Part shown: positions 34,576-43,193 of the stretch, one piece after another | Layout of the letters: each line of letters begins with the position of its first letter | Position numbering within the stretch: position 1 is the first letter of the stretch | NCBI RefSeq assembly: GCF_000955955.1 | Contig: NZ_JYJG01000102.1 | Coordinates: 1 to 56,035 of the forward strand | Source of the DNA: Lentzea aerocolonigenes | GTDB taxonomy: Bacteria; Actinomycetota; Actinomycetes; Mycobacteriales; Pseudonocardiaceae | Length of the DNA stretch: 56,035 bases | Direction: 5' to 3' | Position numbers and translations under genes: made by a program | The notes under the pieces: generated by a model | Told to the model about the DNA's origin: nothing | The model's database searches: none | The model's input: the letters and a program-made list of their open reading frames with translations, nothing else

Positions 34576-34718
34576 GTGACGGAACAACGGGTGCGAGCAC
34601 GGTGGCCGGCGCGGGAGGTGCCGACGTGAGTGACGGAGTACGGACGGGCACGGCGGCATGCACAGGGCATGCGGGCGTGAGCGGTTCAGGAGCGGCGAGC
34701 ACGGGGGTGCGGGCATGA
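34572..34718 (+). CDS. mini-ORF 3 of the xTGA chain
   Basis: Forty-eight codons (MSDGTTGASTVAGAGGADV at the start), Gly/Ala/Thr-rich, ending in an ATGA overlap (34715-34718) with an in-frame ATG that opens the extended permease frame. It shares the MS(D/G)G lead with the other units. Confidence 0.35.
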   Translation: MSDGTTGASTVAGAGGADVSDGVRTGTAACTGHAGVSGSGAASTGVRA

Positions 34719-34762
34719 GCGGTGGAGGAACCAGCGCGGTGGCCCGCGCGGGAAGTGCGGGC

Positions 34763-34882
34763 GTGAGCGGCGGAGCGGGAACTGGTGCGGGCGTAAGTGA
34801 CGGAGCGGGGACTGGTGCGGGCGTGAGCGGCGGAGCGGGGACTGGTGCGGGCGTGAGCGGTGCGGCGGGGACGGTTTCGGAG
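34763..34882 (+). repeat. 30-base tandem repeat encoding VSGGAGTGAG
   Basis: Three good copies and a fourth divergent one of GTGAGCGGCGGAGCGGGGAC plus TGGTGCGGGC (34763, 34793, 34823, 34853). They encode the decapeptide VSGGAGTGAG in the extended permease frame. The last copy contributes the GGAGG that precedes the likely permease start. Confidence 0.85.
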
Positions 34883-34891
34883 GCGCGCGGA

Positions 34892-35680
34892 GTGAGTGCG
34901 GTGCGGTTCGCGCTCGTCGACTCGTGGGTGGTGGCCAAGCGGGATCTGATCCACTGGCTGCGCGAGCCGGTCAGGGTGTTCGCGAACCTCGCCTATCCGA
35001 TCATCTCGGTGCTGATCTTCGGGTTCGTGTTCGGCAGCGCGATGAACGTGTTCGGCGGCGGTGACTACATCGAGTTCCTGATGCCGGGCATGTTCGGGCA
35101 GACCATCGCGTTCGGGGTCGGCAGCACGCTGTTGATGGTGTCGATGGACGCCGACCGGGGCGTGACGGACCGGTTCCGCGCCTCGCCGATGTCGCAGACG
35201 GGCGTGGTGGCCGGGCGGAGCATCGCGGACCTGGTCAACTCGTCGCTGGAGTTGCTGGTGCTGGCGTTGTGCGGGCTGGCGATCGGCTGGTCGGTGCGCG
35301 ATGGGGTGCTGAACGCGCTGCTGGCGTTCGGGTTGTTCCTGTGGCTGCGGTTCGCGCTGGTGTGGGTCGGCATCTACCTGGGGCTGCTGGTGAAACCCGA
35401 GGCGGCGCAGGCGTCGTGGATGTTCCTGGTGCCGTTGACGATGCTGGCGAACACGTTCGTCTCGCCGGAGCTGATGCCGGGCTGGCTGCGGGCCATCTCC
35501 GAGTGGAATCCGCTGTCGGCGACGGTCGCGGCGGCGCGGGAGTTGTTCGGCAACCCCGGTGTCGGCGGCGGCTCGTGGGCCGCGCAGCACTCGCTGTTAC
35601 TGGCTGTGCTGTGGCCCGCGCTGTTCGTGGCGATCTTCTGGCCGCTGTCGGTGCTGAAGTTCCGCAACCTCAGTCGCTAG
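34892..35680 (+). CDS. DrrB-type ABC-2 exporter permease
   Basis: A 262-residue permease with six membrane segments and the ABC-2 (DrrB) layout. It starts SAVRFALVDSWVVAKRDL, with the first helix near VFANLAYPIISVLIFGFVFG and the family loop DADRGVTDRFRASPMS. GTG 34892 has GGAGG eight bases upstream and gives the family length. An in-frame ATG at 34715 would prefix 59 repeat-encoded residues (MSGGGTSAVARAGSAGVSGG...). The two starts may both be used. It pairs with the ATPase at 33306. Its 3' end overlaps a convergent kinase gene by 84 bases. Confidence 0.85.
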   Translation: MSAVRFALVDSWVVAKRDLIHWLREPVRVFANLAYPIISVLIFGFVFGSAMNVFGGGDYIEFLMPGMFGQTIAFGVGSTLLMVSMDADRGVTDRFRASPMSQTGVVAGRSIADLVNSSLELLVLALCGLAIGWSVRDGVLNALLAFGLFLWLRFALVWVGIYLGLLVKPEAAQASWMFLVPLTMLANTFVSPELMPGWLRAISEWNPLSATVAAARELFGNPGVGGGSWAAQHSLLLAVLWPALFVAIFWPLSVLKFRNLSR

Positions 35681-36352
35681 GCGGTAGTCGGTCCGGAACT
35701 GGTCGGCGAGCCAGCTCGCGAGCAGCTTCCGCCAGTTCCGGACCCGTGCCAGCAGCTCCGGCCTGAGGGTCCTGTCGTCCTCCCACTCCCGCCAGTCCTC
35801 GCTCGCGAGCCAGCCGATGCAGCCCGCGATCCGGTGCGTCCGCAGCAGCCCTGAGTCCGGTGTGGACCCGTAACCGAGCCAGAAGGCTTGGGGCAGCGAG
35901 GTTCCGTGCAGGTAGAGGTGCTCCTCGAACGCCGCGAGCTCGTCGAGCGGGTTGCCCTGGCCCGGGTTGTCCCAGTCGATCAGCGTGGCCCGGCCGTCTC
36001 CGACGATGATGTTGTAGAGGTTGACGTCGTTGTGCAGCAGGCCAACGCGGTGGATCTTGCGGAACGCGTCGCCGATGCTGCGCCAGACCTCGTCCGACAC
36101 CGGCAGCGCATCGGCGAGCACGTCTGCCAGGGTCCGCCCCTCCACGTACTCGACGAGCACGTCACCACGCCCGTTGTGGGCGAGGATCTCCGGTGCGCCG
36201 GGCACCACGAACTTCGGCAGGTCACGGGCGACTTTGGGTTGCCGCAGCACGGCTTTGCGCCCGTCGGCCAGCGTCACGAGGTGCAGGACGTTGGTGAGAC
36301 CGTCTCCCTCCAGCGGTTCGACGCGGACGGCGGTCTGCAGCAACCGGAACAA
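35597..36352 (-). CDS. small aminoglycoside-phosphotransferase-like kinase
   Basis: A 251-residue protein kinase-like phosphotransferase. The catalytic loop is LLHNDVNLYNIIV (HxDxxxxN), followed by the metal-binding Asp in LIDWDNPGQGN; the N-terminal Lys-bearing strand is GRKAVLRQPKVA. It starts at a TTG (36352), supported by GGGAGG seven bases upstream. The last 28 residues are antisense to the permease 3' end and look like read-through. Substrate unknown (APH, choline or fructosamine kinase relatives). Confidence 0.75.
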   Translation of the reverse strand: MFRLLQTAVRVEPLEGDGLTNVLHLVTLADGRKAVLRQPKVARDLPKFVVPGAPEILAHNGRGDVLVEYVEGRTLADVLADALPVSDEVWRSIGDAFRKIHRVGLLHNDVNLYNIIVGDGRATLIDWDNPGQGNPLDELAAFEEHLYLHGTSLPQAFWLGYGSTPDSGLLRTHRIAGCIGWLASEDWREWEDDRTLRPELLARVRNWRKLLASWLADQFRTDYRLATEVAELQHRQRPEDRHEQRGPQHSQ

Positions 36353-36470
36353 ACACCCACCTCCCGTGACAAGGGACCAACAGAGCGCAATGGTGTAACA
36401 CAGGACACATCGGACGACGAGACACCACAGGGGATGCATTCGGCGGCTAAGTACGCATGGAGGCAGACCG

Positions 36471-37988
36471 ATGGTTCAACGTCCATGGCGCAGACGTCTC
36501 GCGCTCGTCTCGACTCTGGCACTCATGTTGCCACTCGCCGTGACCGGGCCGGCACTCGCTGATCCCAACAACAACTCTCCCGCCAAACTCACCAAGGCCG
36601 TGACGCTCAACGGTGTCCTGCGGCACCTCGACGCGTTGCAGGCCATCGCGACCGCGAACGGCGACCGCGCGGCCGGACGTCCTGGATACCAGGCCTCGGT
36701 GAACTACGTGGTCTCGCAACTGAACGCGGCCGGCTACTCGCCCACCGTGCAGGCGTTCGACTTCACCTACCTCGAGGACAACTCCGTCCTCGACGTGATC
36801 GCGCCGTTCCCGGTCTCGTATCGCAAGGATCTCGACTTCACCTACTCCGACTTCGAGCCCAGGGCCGAGGGTGACGTCACCGGAACCCTCCAGGCGGTCG
36901 ACCTCGTACTCCCGCCCGGCGCGAACGCGAACACCAGCTCGAGCGGCTGCGACGCGGCGGACTTCGCCGGTTTCGTGCCCGGCCACATCGCCCTGATCCA
37001 GCGCGGCACCTGCAACTTCACCGTCAAGGCGTTCAACGCGCAGGCCGCGGGAGCAGCCGCGGTGATCTTCTTCAACGAGGGCCAGCCCGGTCGCACGGGG
37101 ATCGTCATCCCGATCGGCGACGCCACGGGGCTCACCATTCCGGTGGTGTCGGCGACCTTCGACGTCGGCAACCAGCTGGCCGCACTCCCCTCGCCCATCG
37201 TCCGGGTGAAGGTGGACGTCAACACCGACACGCGCACCGCGTGGAACGTGCTCGCCGAATCGCGGTACGGCAACGCGAACAACGTCGTGATGGCGGGCGC
37301 ACACCTCGACAGCGTCCAGAACGGACCCGGCATCAACGACAACGGCAGCGGCTCGGCGGCGTTGCTGGAGACCGCGATCCAGATGTCGAAGGTCAAGACG
37401 AACGCCAAGGTGCGCTTCGCCTGGTGGGGTGCGGAGGAGTCGGGCCTGCTCGGTTCCGACCACTACGTCACCACGCTGCCGCAGGCCGAGCAGGACAAGA
37501 TCGCGCTGTACCTGAACTTCGACATGGTCGGCTCTCCGAACCACTTCTTCGGCATCTACGACGGTGACGACTCGAGCGGCACCGCGCCGGTCCCGATCCC
37601 GCCGGGTTCGGCGCAGATCGAGGACGTCTTCGAGAAGTTCTACGCCGACCGCGGCCTGCCGTCCGAGGACACCGAGTTCTCCGGACGTTCGGACTACGGC
37701 CCGTTCATCGCGGTCAACATCCCGGCGGGCGGACTGTTCACCGGCGCGGAGGACATCAAGTCGGCCGAGCAGGCGGCCAGGTACGGCGGCACCGCGGGCG
37801 TCGCGTTCGACCCGTGCTACCACCAGCCGTGCGACAACAGGTCGAACCTGAACCTGACCGCGCTCGACGTCAACGCCGACGCGATCGCCACCGCGGTGAT
37901 CACGTTCGCGTTCGACACCTCGGCGGTGAACGGCGTGCGCGCGCCCGGCAAGTCGCACGGACGCGCGCCGCGGGGCTCAGTCTCGTAG
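36471..37988 (+). CDS. secreted M28 zinc aminopeptidase
   Basis: A 505-residue secreted peptidase. Signal peptide: LALVSTLALMLPLAVTGPALAD. A PA domain (about residues 125-240, GHIALIQRGTCNFTVKA) is inserted before the M28 catalytic part. Zinc ligands and catalytic residues lie in MAGAHLDSVQNGPGINDN, WWGAEESGLLGSDHY and NFDMVGSPN, with the last His/Asp region at GRSDYGPF. ATG 36471 has GGAGG six bases upstream. Similar Streptomyces enzymes are leucine aminopeptidases. The 3' end overlaps the convergent esterase by 12 bases. Confidence 0.9.
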   Translation: MVQRPWRRRLALVSTLALMLPLAVTGPALADPNNNSPAKLTKAVTLNGVLRHLDALQAIATANGDRAAGRPGYQASVNYVVSQLNAAGYSPTVQAFDFTYLEDNSVLDVIAPFPVSYRKDLDFTYSDFEPRAEGDVTGTLQAVDLVLPPGANANTSSSGCDAADFAGFVPGHIALIQRGTCNFTVKAFNAQAAGAAAVIFFNEGQPGRTGIVIPIGDATGLTIPVVSATFDVGNQLAALPSPIVRVKVDVNTDTRTAWNVLAESRYGNANNVVMAGAHLDSVQNGPGINDNGSGSAALLETAIQMSKVKTNAKVRFAWWGAEESGLLGSDHYVTTLPQAEQDKIALYLNFDMVGSPNHFFGIYDGDDSSGTAPVPIPPGSAQIEDVFEKFYADRGLPSEDTEFSGRSDYGPFIAVNIPAGGLFTGAEDIKSAEQAARYGGTAGVAFDPCYHQPCDNRSNLNLTALDVNADAIATAVITFAFDTSAVNGVRAPGKSHGRAPRGSVS

Positions 37989-39440
37989 CCGGTCCCAGAG
38001 GTCGCACTGGTAGTCGACCGGTTCGACCTGCTGGGTTGCGAAGATCCGGACGTCTCGGCGATCCCAGCCGGGGCGTCCGGTCTGCGCGAACCTGGTCCAC
38101 GCCTCGACCATCTCACCCGAGAGCTGCTGCTGCTCCCCTTGCAGCTCAACGCCCGCGTACCGCATGAGGAACGGCAGCTCCGAGCCGTGGTACGCGCCGT
38201 ACGTGAACTCCGGCATACCTGGGAAGATCATCGGCGGATGAGGTTCAGCGAACTCGTAGCCGTAAGCCCTGGTCTGCGCCCGGAGCTCCTGAGTCGTGCA
38301 AGCTGACGTCATAGCGGTGAGCGCCGCCGACAGCTGTACCCGCTCATCGCCACCTTTCGGCGGGTAGCGCTCCAGAATCCGTTTCGCCGCAGGCGCCCCG
38401 AAGCCCTGGACCAGGGCCTGTTCGTACCCGGCGGCGTCCAGTTGCGGGTAGAACATGACCACGAACGGTGTGAGCTCGTCGCGCGTGGTGCCGGCGAGGA
38501 TTGGGATCTGGTGGAACCGGCCCTGCTGGAGCGCGGTGATCGGGTTGTCCGGCAACGCTTCCGTGCCGTACGCGGGCTTGGCGAACAGCGGCGTGAGCTT
38601 CTTGACCTCCTCGACCGGGAGGCGGCGGAGACAGTCGAGATCAGCACAGCCGTGCGGCGCCTCGGCACCAGCCCGCTCGACGTCCTCACGTTTCACCCAG
38701 GTGAGGTCGACCCTGCCATCCCCCGCTGGAGTGCCGAGCTGGCACGGTCCACTCTGGATGATCGCCCGGTGGAACAATCCCCGAGTCTTCGGTGAGGTCA
38801 GCTGCGCGCACGTCGACAACCCACCCGCCGACGCCCCGAACAGCGTGACGTTGTGCGGATTCCCGCCGAACCGCCGGATGTTGCGCTGCACCCACTCCAG
38901 GGCTTTCTGCTGATCTCTCAAGCCGAACGCCCCGGAGTCTTCCAGGCCAGGAAACCCGAAGTAGCCGAACGCGCCGAGCCGGTAGTTGATGGTGACGACG
39001 ACCGAACCGTTGCGCACCAACTGGTCCACGCCGTAGTCCGACCCGGAGCCGCTGGTGAAGCTGCCGCCGTGGATCCAGACCAGCACAGGCCGGTTCACTG
39101 CTTTGTCCGGCGCGGTGACGTTGAGGTACAGGCAGTCCTCGGCGTCGCTGGCCGGGGCGCCGAGCAACGCGTCCTGCGCGCACCTCGGGCCGGGCTCGGT
39201 GGCCTCGCGGACGCCGTGCCAGGGCTGGACGGGCTGCGGGTCGCGCCACCGGTTCGCTCCGGTCGGCGGCGCGGCGAACGGAATGCCCTGGAAGGAGCGC
39301 TGGGAGTGGACGACACCTCCCGAAACAACACTGCCCGACACATATCCAGCGTCGGTGTGGATGATGGTCCCCGCGGCATGGGCGGGAACTGCTGTTGCGG
39401 CAACGAGAACGGCCGCGATGAAGGTTGTGGTTGAACGCAT
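37977..39440 (-). CDS. secreted type B carboxylesterase
   Basis: A 487-residue full-length carboxylesterase. Signal peptide: TTTFIAAVLVAATAVPAHA. The family start FQGIPFAAPPTG, oxyanion loop VLVWIHGGSF, nucleophile elbow LFGASAGGLS and the acid/His regions (GTTRDELTPF, YGAYHGSELPFLM) are all present. Cysteines suggest disulfides. It probably hydrolyses esters outside the cell. Compare the truncated relative at 11868. Confidence 0.9.
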   Translation of the reverse strand: MRSTTTFIAAVLVAATAVPAHAAGTIIHTDAGYVSGSVVSGGVVHSQRSFQGIPFAAPPTGANRWRDPQPVQPWHGVREATEPGPRCAQDALLGAPASDAEDCLYLNVTAPDKAVNRPVLVWIHGGSFTSGSGSDYGVDQLVRNGSVVVTINYRLGAFGYFGFPGLEDSGAFGLRDQQKALEWVQRNIRRFGGNPHNVTLFGASAGGLSTCAQLTSPKTRGLFHRAIIQSGPCQLGTPAGDGRVDLTWVKREDVERAGAEAPHGCADLDCLRRLPVEEVKKLTPLFAKPAYGTEALPDNPITALQQGRFHQIPILAGTTRDELTPFVVMFYPQLDAAGYEQALVQGFGAPAAKRILERYPPKGGDERVQLSAALTAMTSACTTQELRAQTRAYGYEFAEPHPPMIFPGMPEFTYGAYHGSELPFLMRYAGVELQGEQQQLSGEMVEAWTRFAQTGRPGWDRRDVRIFATQQVEPVDYQCDLWDRLRD

Positions 39441-39485
39441 GTCACGATCAACCTAGCTGTCCACCCACCTGGGCGCGCAACCTCT

Positions 39486-40340
39486 TTAGACCACAGTCCT
39501 GTGCCGGGACAGCAACCGCACCGCCACCGCAGCGGGCAGGTACATCAGCACGCCGTACACCGCGGGCGGGATCGCCATCGTCTCGTCGTTCAACACGGTC
39601 AGCGCCAACGTGATCGCGATCGTGGCGTTGTGGATCCCGATCTCCATGGCCGACGCGACGGCCTGACCGCGTTCGACCTTGAACGCCTTCGGCACGTAGT
39701 ACCCGATCAGCAGGCTCAGGATGCTCAGCAGCAGCGCGACCGGTCCGAGCGTCCCGATGTTGTCGAGCAGCTGCTGGTAGGCCTGCGCGATCGCCGCGAT
39801 GATCACCAGCACCAGCACGACGACCGACGCGATCCGCACGGGATCGTTCATCCGCAGCGCCCAGGCCTCGAAGCGGCTGCGCACCCACATGCCGATCGCC
39901 ACCGGCACCAGCACGATCGCGAACACCTGCACGAACTTCGCCGGCTGCAAGCCGACCGCCGCGTCATCCCCCATGAAATGCGCCATGCTCAGCCCGACCA
40001 CCAGCGGCAACGTGAACACCGCGAGCACCGAGTTGATCGCGGTCAACGTGATGTTGAGAGCCACGTCGCCGCCCGCCAGGTGGCTGAAGAGGTTCGCCGA
40101 CGTCCCGCCCGGCGACGCCACCAGCAGCATCATCCCAACCGCCAGCACACCCTTGAGGCCGAACGCGAGCACCAGCCCGAGGCAGATCGCGGGCAGGATG
40201 ATCACTTGGCAGACCAGGGCGATGAGCGCGGCCTTGGGGTATTTCGCGACTCGGGCGAAGTCGGCGACCGTGAGCGTGAGGCCGAGGCCGAACATGACCA
40301 GGGCGAGCGCCAGCGGCAGGAAGATCTGAACGACGAGCAC
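39486..40340 (-). CDS. bile acid:sodium symporter (BASS) family transporter
   Basis: A 284-residue membrane protein with about nine or ten helices. Family motifs include VASPGGTSANLFSHLAGGD (the conserved cross-over region) and SAMEIGIHNATIAITLAL. Such proteins move organic acids or keto-acids with sodium. GTG 40340 has GGAGG six bases upstream. Substrate unknown. Confidence 0.85.
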   Translation of the reverse strand: MLVVQIFLPLALALVMFGLGLTLTVADFARVAKYPKAALIALVCQVIILPAICLGLVLAFGLKGVLAVGMMLLVASPGGTSANLFSHLAGGDVALNITLTAINSVLAVFTLPLVVGLSMAHFMGDDAAVGLQPAKFVQVFAIVLVPVAIGMWVRSRFEAWALRMNDPVRIASVVVLVLVIIAAIAQAYQQLLDNIGTLGPVALLLSILSLLIGYYVPKAFKVERGQAVASAMEIGIHNATIAITLALTVLNDETMAIPPAVYGVLMYLPAAVAVRLLSRHRTVV

Positions 40341-40500
40341 GGGCGGCCTCCGTGAATCTCCTGCACAAATGTCCGGCTTGTGCAGTTTGATCTGATCCGC
40401 AGATCTTGGCGTTACGCCGCCGCCAGTGGAATCGCCCAGGTGGCGGCACCTGTGCGGCCCCTCCAAAAATTTCCGGGTGGCAACTTTTCGGGTGCGGCCA

Positions 40501-40527
40501 GAAAGTGCTCAGATGATGAGCACTTTC
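40501..40527. promoter_or_regulatory. inverted repeat upstream of the NmrA gene
   Basis: GAAAGTGCTCA (40501-40511) and TGAGCACTTTC (40517-40527) form an 11-base perfect inverted repeat around GATGA. It lies 41 bases before the NmrA ATG. This is typical for a HxlR- or MarR-like operator, but no such regulator is in the window. Confidence 0.7.
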
Positions 40528-40568
40528 CACCTCAGGTAGTTTCGAAAAAAACCATCTGGGGGCGGAAG

Positions 40569-41366
40569 ATGAAGACTGCAGTGGTCATGGGCGCAACCGG
40601 CAGGCAGGGCGGCGCCGTCACGAAGCACCTGGTCGAAGCGGGCTGGACCGTCCGCGCGGTGACCCGCAACCCGTCCGCGCAAATCCCCGGCGCGGAGACG
40701 GTCGTGGCCGACCAGGACTCACCGAACGAGCTCACCAGCGCGTTCAACGGCGCCGACGCGGTGTTCAGCGTCCAGCCCGCACCGCACGACCCGCGCGCCC
40801 CGCAGGGCTACTCCCCCACCGTGGAAACCCGATGGGGCCGCAACGTCGCCGACGCCGCTCTCGCCGCACAAGTCCCCCACCTCGTATACGCCTCGCTGGT
40901 CGCCGCGCAGTCGCGGACCGGCGTCGCGTCGTTCGACAGCAAGTGGGAGGTCGAGCGGCACATCGCGGACATCGGCGTGCCCACGACCGTGCTGCGGCCG
41001 ACGACGTTCATGAACGGCCTGCACCACCCCGGCATGAAGAAACTGACCCATCTCCTGCACCCGAGCGTCGGCTACCACTTGATCGCGGTCGACGACATCG
41101 GCGCCATCGCGGCCGAGGTCTTCGCCGACCCGGCACGGTTCATCGGCGCCGACCTCACCCTGGCCGGCGATCTCCTGACACCGCTGGAGATCGCGAACGC
41201 GCTGGGCGTCGAGTACGAACAGATCCAGGTGGACGACCCGGAGTTGCGCAAGGTGTTCGGCACCACCGCGGAACCAGAAGTCGACATCGAAGCTCTGCGC
41301 GCCCTGCACCCCGGCCTGCGCACCTTCGCCGCCTACTTGTCCGACGTGCGGAACGGCGTCTCCTAG
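40569..41366 (+). CDS. NmrA-like NAD(P)-binding oxidoreductase
   Basis: A 265-residue atypical SDR of the NmrA/quinone-reductase-like group. The dinucleotide motif is VVMGATGRQGGAV (residues 5-17), followed by AVTRNPSA, and it lacks the usual YxxxK. ATG 40569 has GGAAG just upstream. Such proteins sense redox state or reduce quinones. It is preceded by an inverted-repeat operator (40501-40527) and followed by an MFS gene after 14 bases. Confidence 0.85.
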   Translation: MKTAVVMGATGRQGGAVTKHLVEAGWTVRAVTRNPSAQIPGAETVVADQDSPNELTSAFNGADAVFSVQPAPHDPRAPQGYSPTVETRWGRNVADAALAAQVPHLVYASLVAAQSRTGVASFDSKWEVERHIADIGVPTTVLRPTTFMNGLHHPGMKKLTHLLHPSVGYHLIAVDDIGAIAAEVFADPARFIGADLTLAGDLLTPLEIANALGVEYEQIQVDDPELRKVFGTTAEPEVDIEALRALHPGLRTFAAYLSDVRNGVS

Positions 41367-41380
41367 CGCACCCTGTTGCG

Positions 41381-42496
41381 ATGGCGCGCCTGCTGACCTC
41401 GCGCTTCGCCCTCCTCACGGCCGCTGACCTGGGCTACTTCACCGCGATGGGCATCGCGGTCTACACCCTGCCCCTGTACGTCACCGGCCCGCTGCACAAC
41501 TCGAAAGCCGCAGCGGGCCTCGCGTTCGGCTCGTTCGCCGTCTCCGCGCTCCTCCTCCGCCCGTTCGCAGGCCGCCTCACCGACCGTCTCGGCCGAAGAC
41601 CGCTGCTGATCGGCGGCACCGCGCTCGCCGCGATCAGCCTCTCGCTCACCGCGCTCGCCTCCAGCCTCGAAGCGGTCGTCGCCCTCAGGCTCCTGCTGGG
41701 CGTCGGCGAAGCAGCCTTCTTCGTCGCCGGGTTCGCTGCCCTGGTCGACATCGCGCCACCCGAACGTCTCGGCGAAGCCCTCAGCCTCAACTCGCTCGGC
41801 CTCTACCTGGGTCTCGCCGCGGGCCCGCCGCTCGGTGAAGTGCTCACCCAGCTGTCGTTCCCCGCCGCCTGGCTCACCGCCGCGGCGCTTTGCGTGGTGG
41901 CAGCCGTTGTCTCGGTGTTCCTCGGCGAGACCGGGACGCCCGCGACAGGCTCGGACACCAAGCTGATCCACCGGCCCGCCATCGCGCCGAGCATCGGACT
42001 CTGCGCCGCGCTCGCGGCCTGCGGCGGGTTCCTCGCGTTCTCCGCGTTGCGCGCCCAGCAGAGCGGGCTCGAGAACACCAGCCTGCCGCTTTTCCTCTAC
42101 GGCGCAACGGTGGTGGCGGCACGGATGGTGTTCGCGAAGGTCCCGGACCGCGTGCCGCCGTTGAAGCTCGGCGCCATCGCCCTCGCGATCATCGCGGCGG
42201 CACTCGTCTTCACAGCCGTTCCCGACATGTTGCTGGTAGGCAGCATCGTGCTCGGCCTGGGTGTCACGTTCAGCACGCCGGCGTTCTTCGCGGCCGTCTT
42301 CGCCACCGCCGCACCGCACCAGCGCGGGGCGGCGTCCGGCACGGCCAGCGCGTTCATCGACATCGGGCTCGGCGGCGGCCCGATCCTGCTCGGTCTCGTC
42401 GCGAACGTCGAGGACATCCCGCTGGCGCTGGCCACCGGTGGCGCACTGGCCGCGGCGGGCTGCCTGTGGACGTTGTGGCTCGGCCGAGCACACTGA
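41381..42496 (+). CDS. MFS transporter
   Basis: A 371-residue permease with about twelve helices. The first is FALLTAADLGYFTAMGIAVY and the MFS signature loop is GRLTDRLGRRPLLIGG between helices 2 and 3. It is a drug/metabolite efflux-type member; substrate unknown. ATG 41381 follows 14 bases after the NmrA stop, so the two are probably co-transcribed. Confidence 0.87.
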   Translation: MARLLTSRFALLTAADLGYFTAMGIAVYTLPLYVTGPLHNSKAAAGLAFGSFAVSALLLRPFAGRLTDRLGRRPLLIGGTALAAISLSLTALASSLEAVVALRLLLGVGEAAFFVAGFAALVDIAPPERLGEALSLNSLGLYLGLAAGPPLGEVLTQLSFPAAWLTAAALCVVAAVVSVFLGETGTPATGSDTKLIHRPAIAPSIGLCAALAACGGFLAFSALRAQQSGLENTSLPLFLYGATVVAARMVFAKVPDRVPPLKLGAIALAIIAAALVFTAVPDMLLVGSIVLGLGVTFSTPAFFAAVFATAAPHQRGAASGTASAFIDIGLGGGPILLGLVANVEDIPLALATGGALAAAGCLWTLWLGRAH

Positions 42497-42500
42497 GACC

Positions 42501-43193
42501 GTGCAGATCGGCGTCTTCACCGCGGGCGACCTCACCCCTCTGGGGATCGTCGAGCTGGCGATCGCGGCCGAGGAGGCGGGTTTCGACGTCTTCGCGGTGG
42601 GAGAGCACCACAATCCGCCCTACAACTCGTCCTCGCCGACCACGCTGCTCGCCCACATCGCGGCGAGGACGACGCTGAAGCTCTCCACCGCCACCACGCT
42701 GATCACCACGAACGACCCGGCCCGGCTCGCGGCCGAGTACTCCACCCTGCAACTGCTCGCCCCGGACCGGGTCGACCTCGTGCTCGGGAGAGGCAACACC
42801 GCCAGGGTGTTCGGCTGGTTCGGCAAGGAGATCGAGTACAGCCTGCCACTCACCATCGAGCACTACGAGACGTTCAAATCGTTGTGGCACAACAGGCCTT
42901 ACCTCTGGCACGCCTGCACCCGCTCGCCCGAGATCGCCGACTTGGCCGCGCAGCACGGTGACGGGCTGTTCGTGTTCGCGGGTCAGACAGAACACGTTGC
43001 CAGGTATCGCGACCAGGCCGAGCATCCACGGCTCGGCGTGCTCGCGAAGACACCTGAGGAAGGCCTCGCGCTCAACCCCGACCGGTTGTTGATCGAAGCT
43101 CGCGACCTCGATCACCTCCGCCAGATCGCCAGCGCCACCACCAGGATCAGCACGCCGATCGCCGCCGCCGACCCGAGCACCCACAAGCCGTAG
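42501..43193 (+). CDS. shortened LLM-class flavin-dependent oxidoreductase
   Basis: A 230-residue protein with luciferase-like monooxygenase motifs: QIGVFTAGDLTPLGIVELA, AVGEHHNPPYNSSSP, LSTATTLITTNDPARLA and LVLGRGNTARVFGW. Family members are about 330 residues; here a segment appears missing between SLWHNRP and TRSPEIADLAAQHGDG, and the C-terminal end is antisense to the next gene for 82 bases. It is probably a reduced or decaying copy. GTG 42501 starts four bases after the MFS stop. Confidence 0.65.
   Translation: MQIGVFTAGDLTPLGIVELAIAAEEAGFDVFAVGEHHNPPYNSSSPTTLLAHIAARTTLKLSTATTLITTNDPARLAAEYSTLQLLAPDRVDLVLGRGNTARVFGWFGKEIEYSLPLTIEHYETFKSLWHNRPYLWHACTRSPEIADLAAQHGDGLFVFAGQTEHVARYRDQAEHPRLGVLAKTPEEGLALNPDRLLIEARDLDHLRQIASATTRISTPIAAADPSTHKP

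Larger units (their letters stand above)
34265..34891 (+). repeat. 627-base expansion of GTGAG-type repeats between ATPase and permease
   Basis: The whole stretch is built of degenerate units beginning GTGAG(C/T), first as 15-base units (34265-34310), later as units coding MSG..GTGAG-like peptides. DrrA/DrrB pairs normally overlap by a few bases, so this is an insertion by repeat expansion. Reading frames stay open for 18, 85 and 48 codons, each chained by overlapping stop/start. Confidence 0.75.

Noticed and set aside
34265..34891. CRISPR array or satellite DNA
   Set aside because: Units are contiguous without unique spacers, and reading frames stay open with ordered start/stop overlaps.
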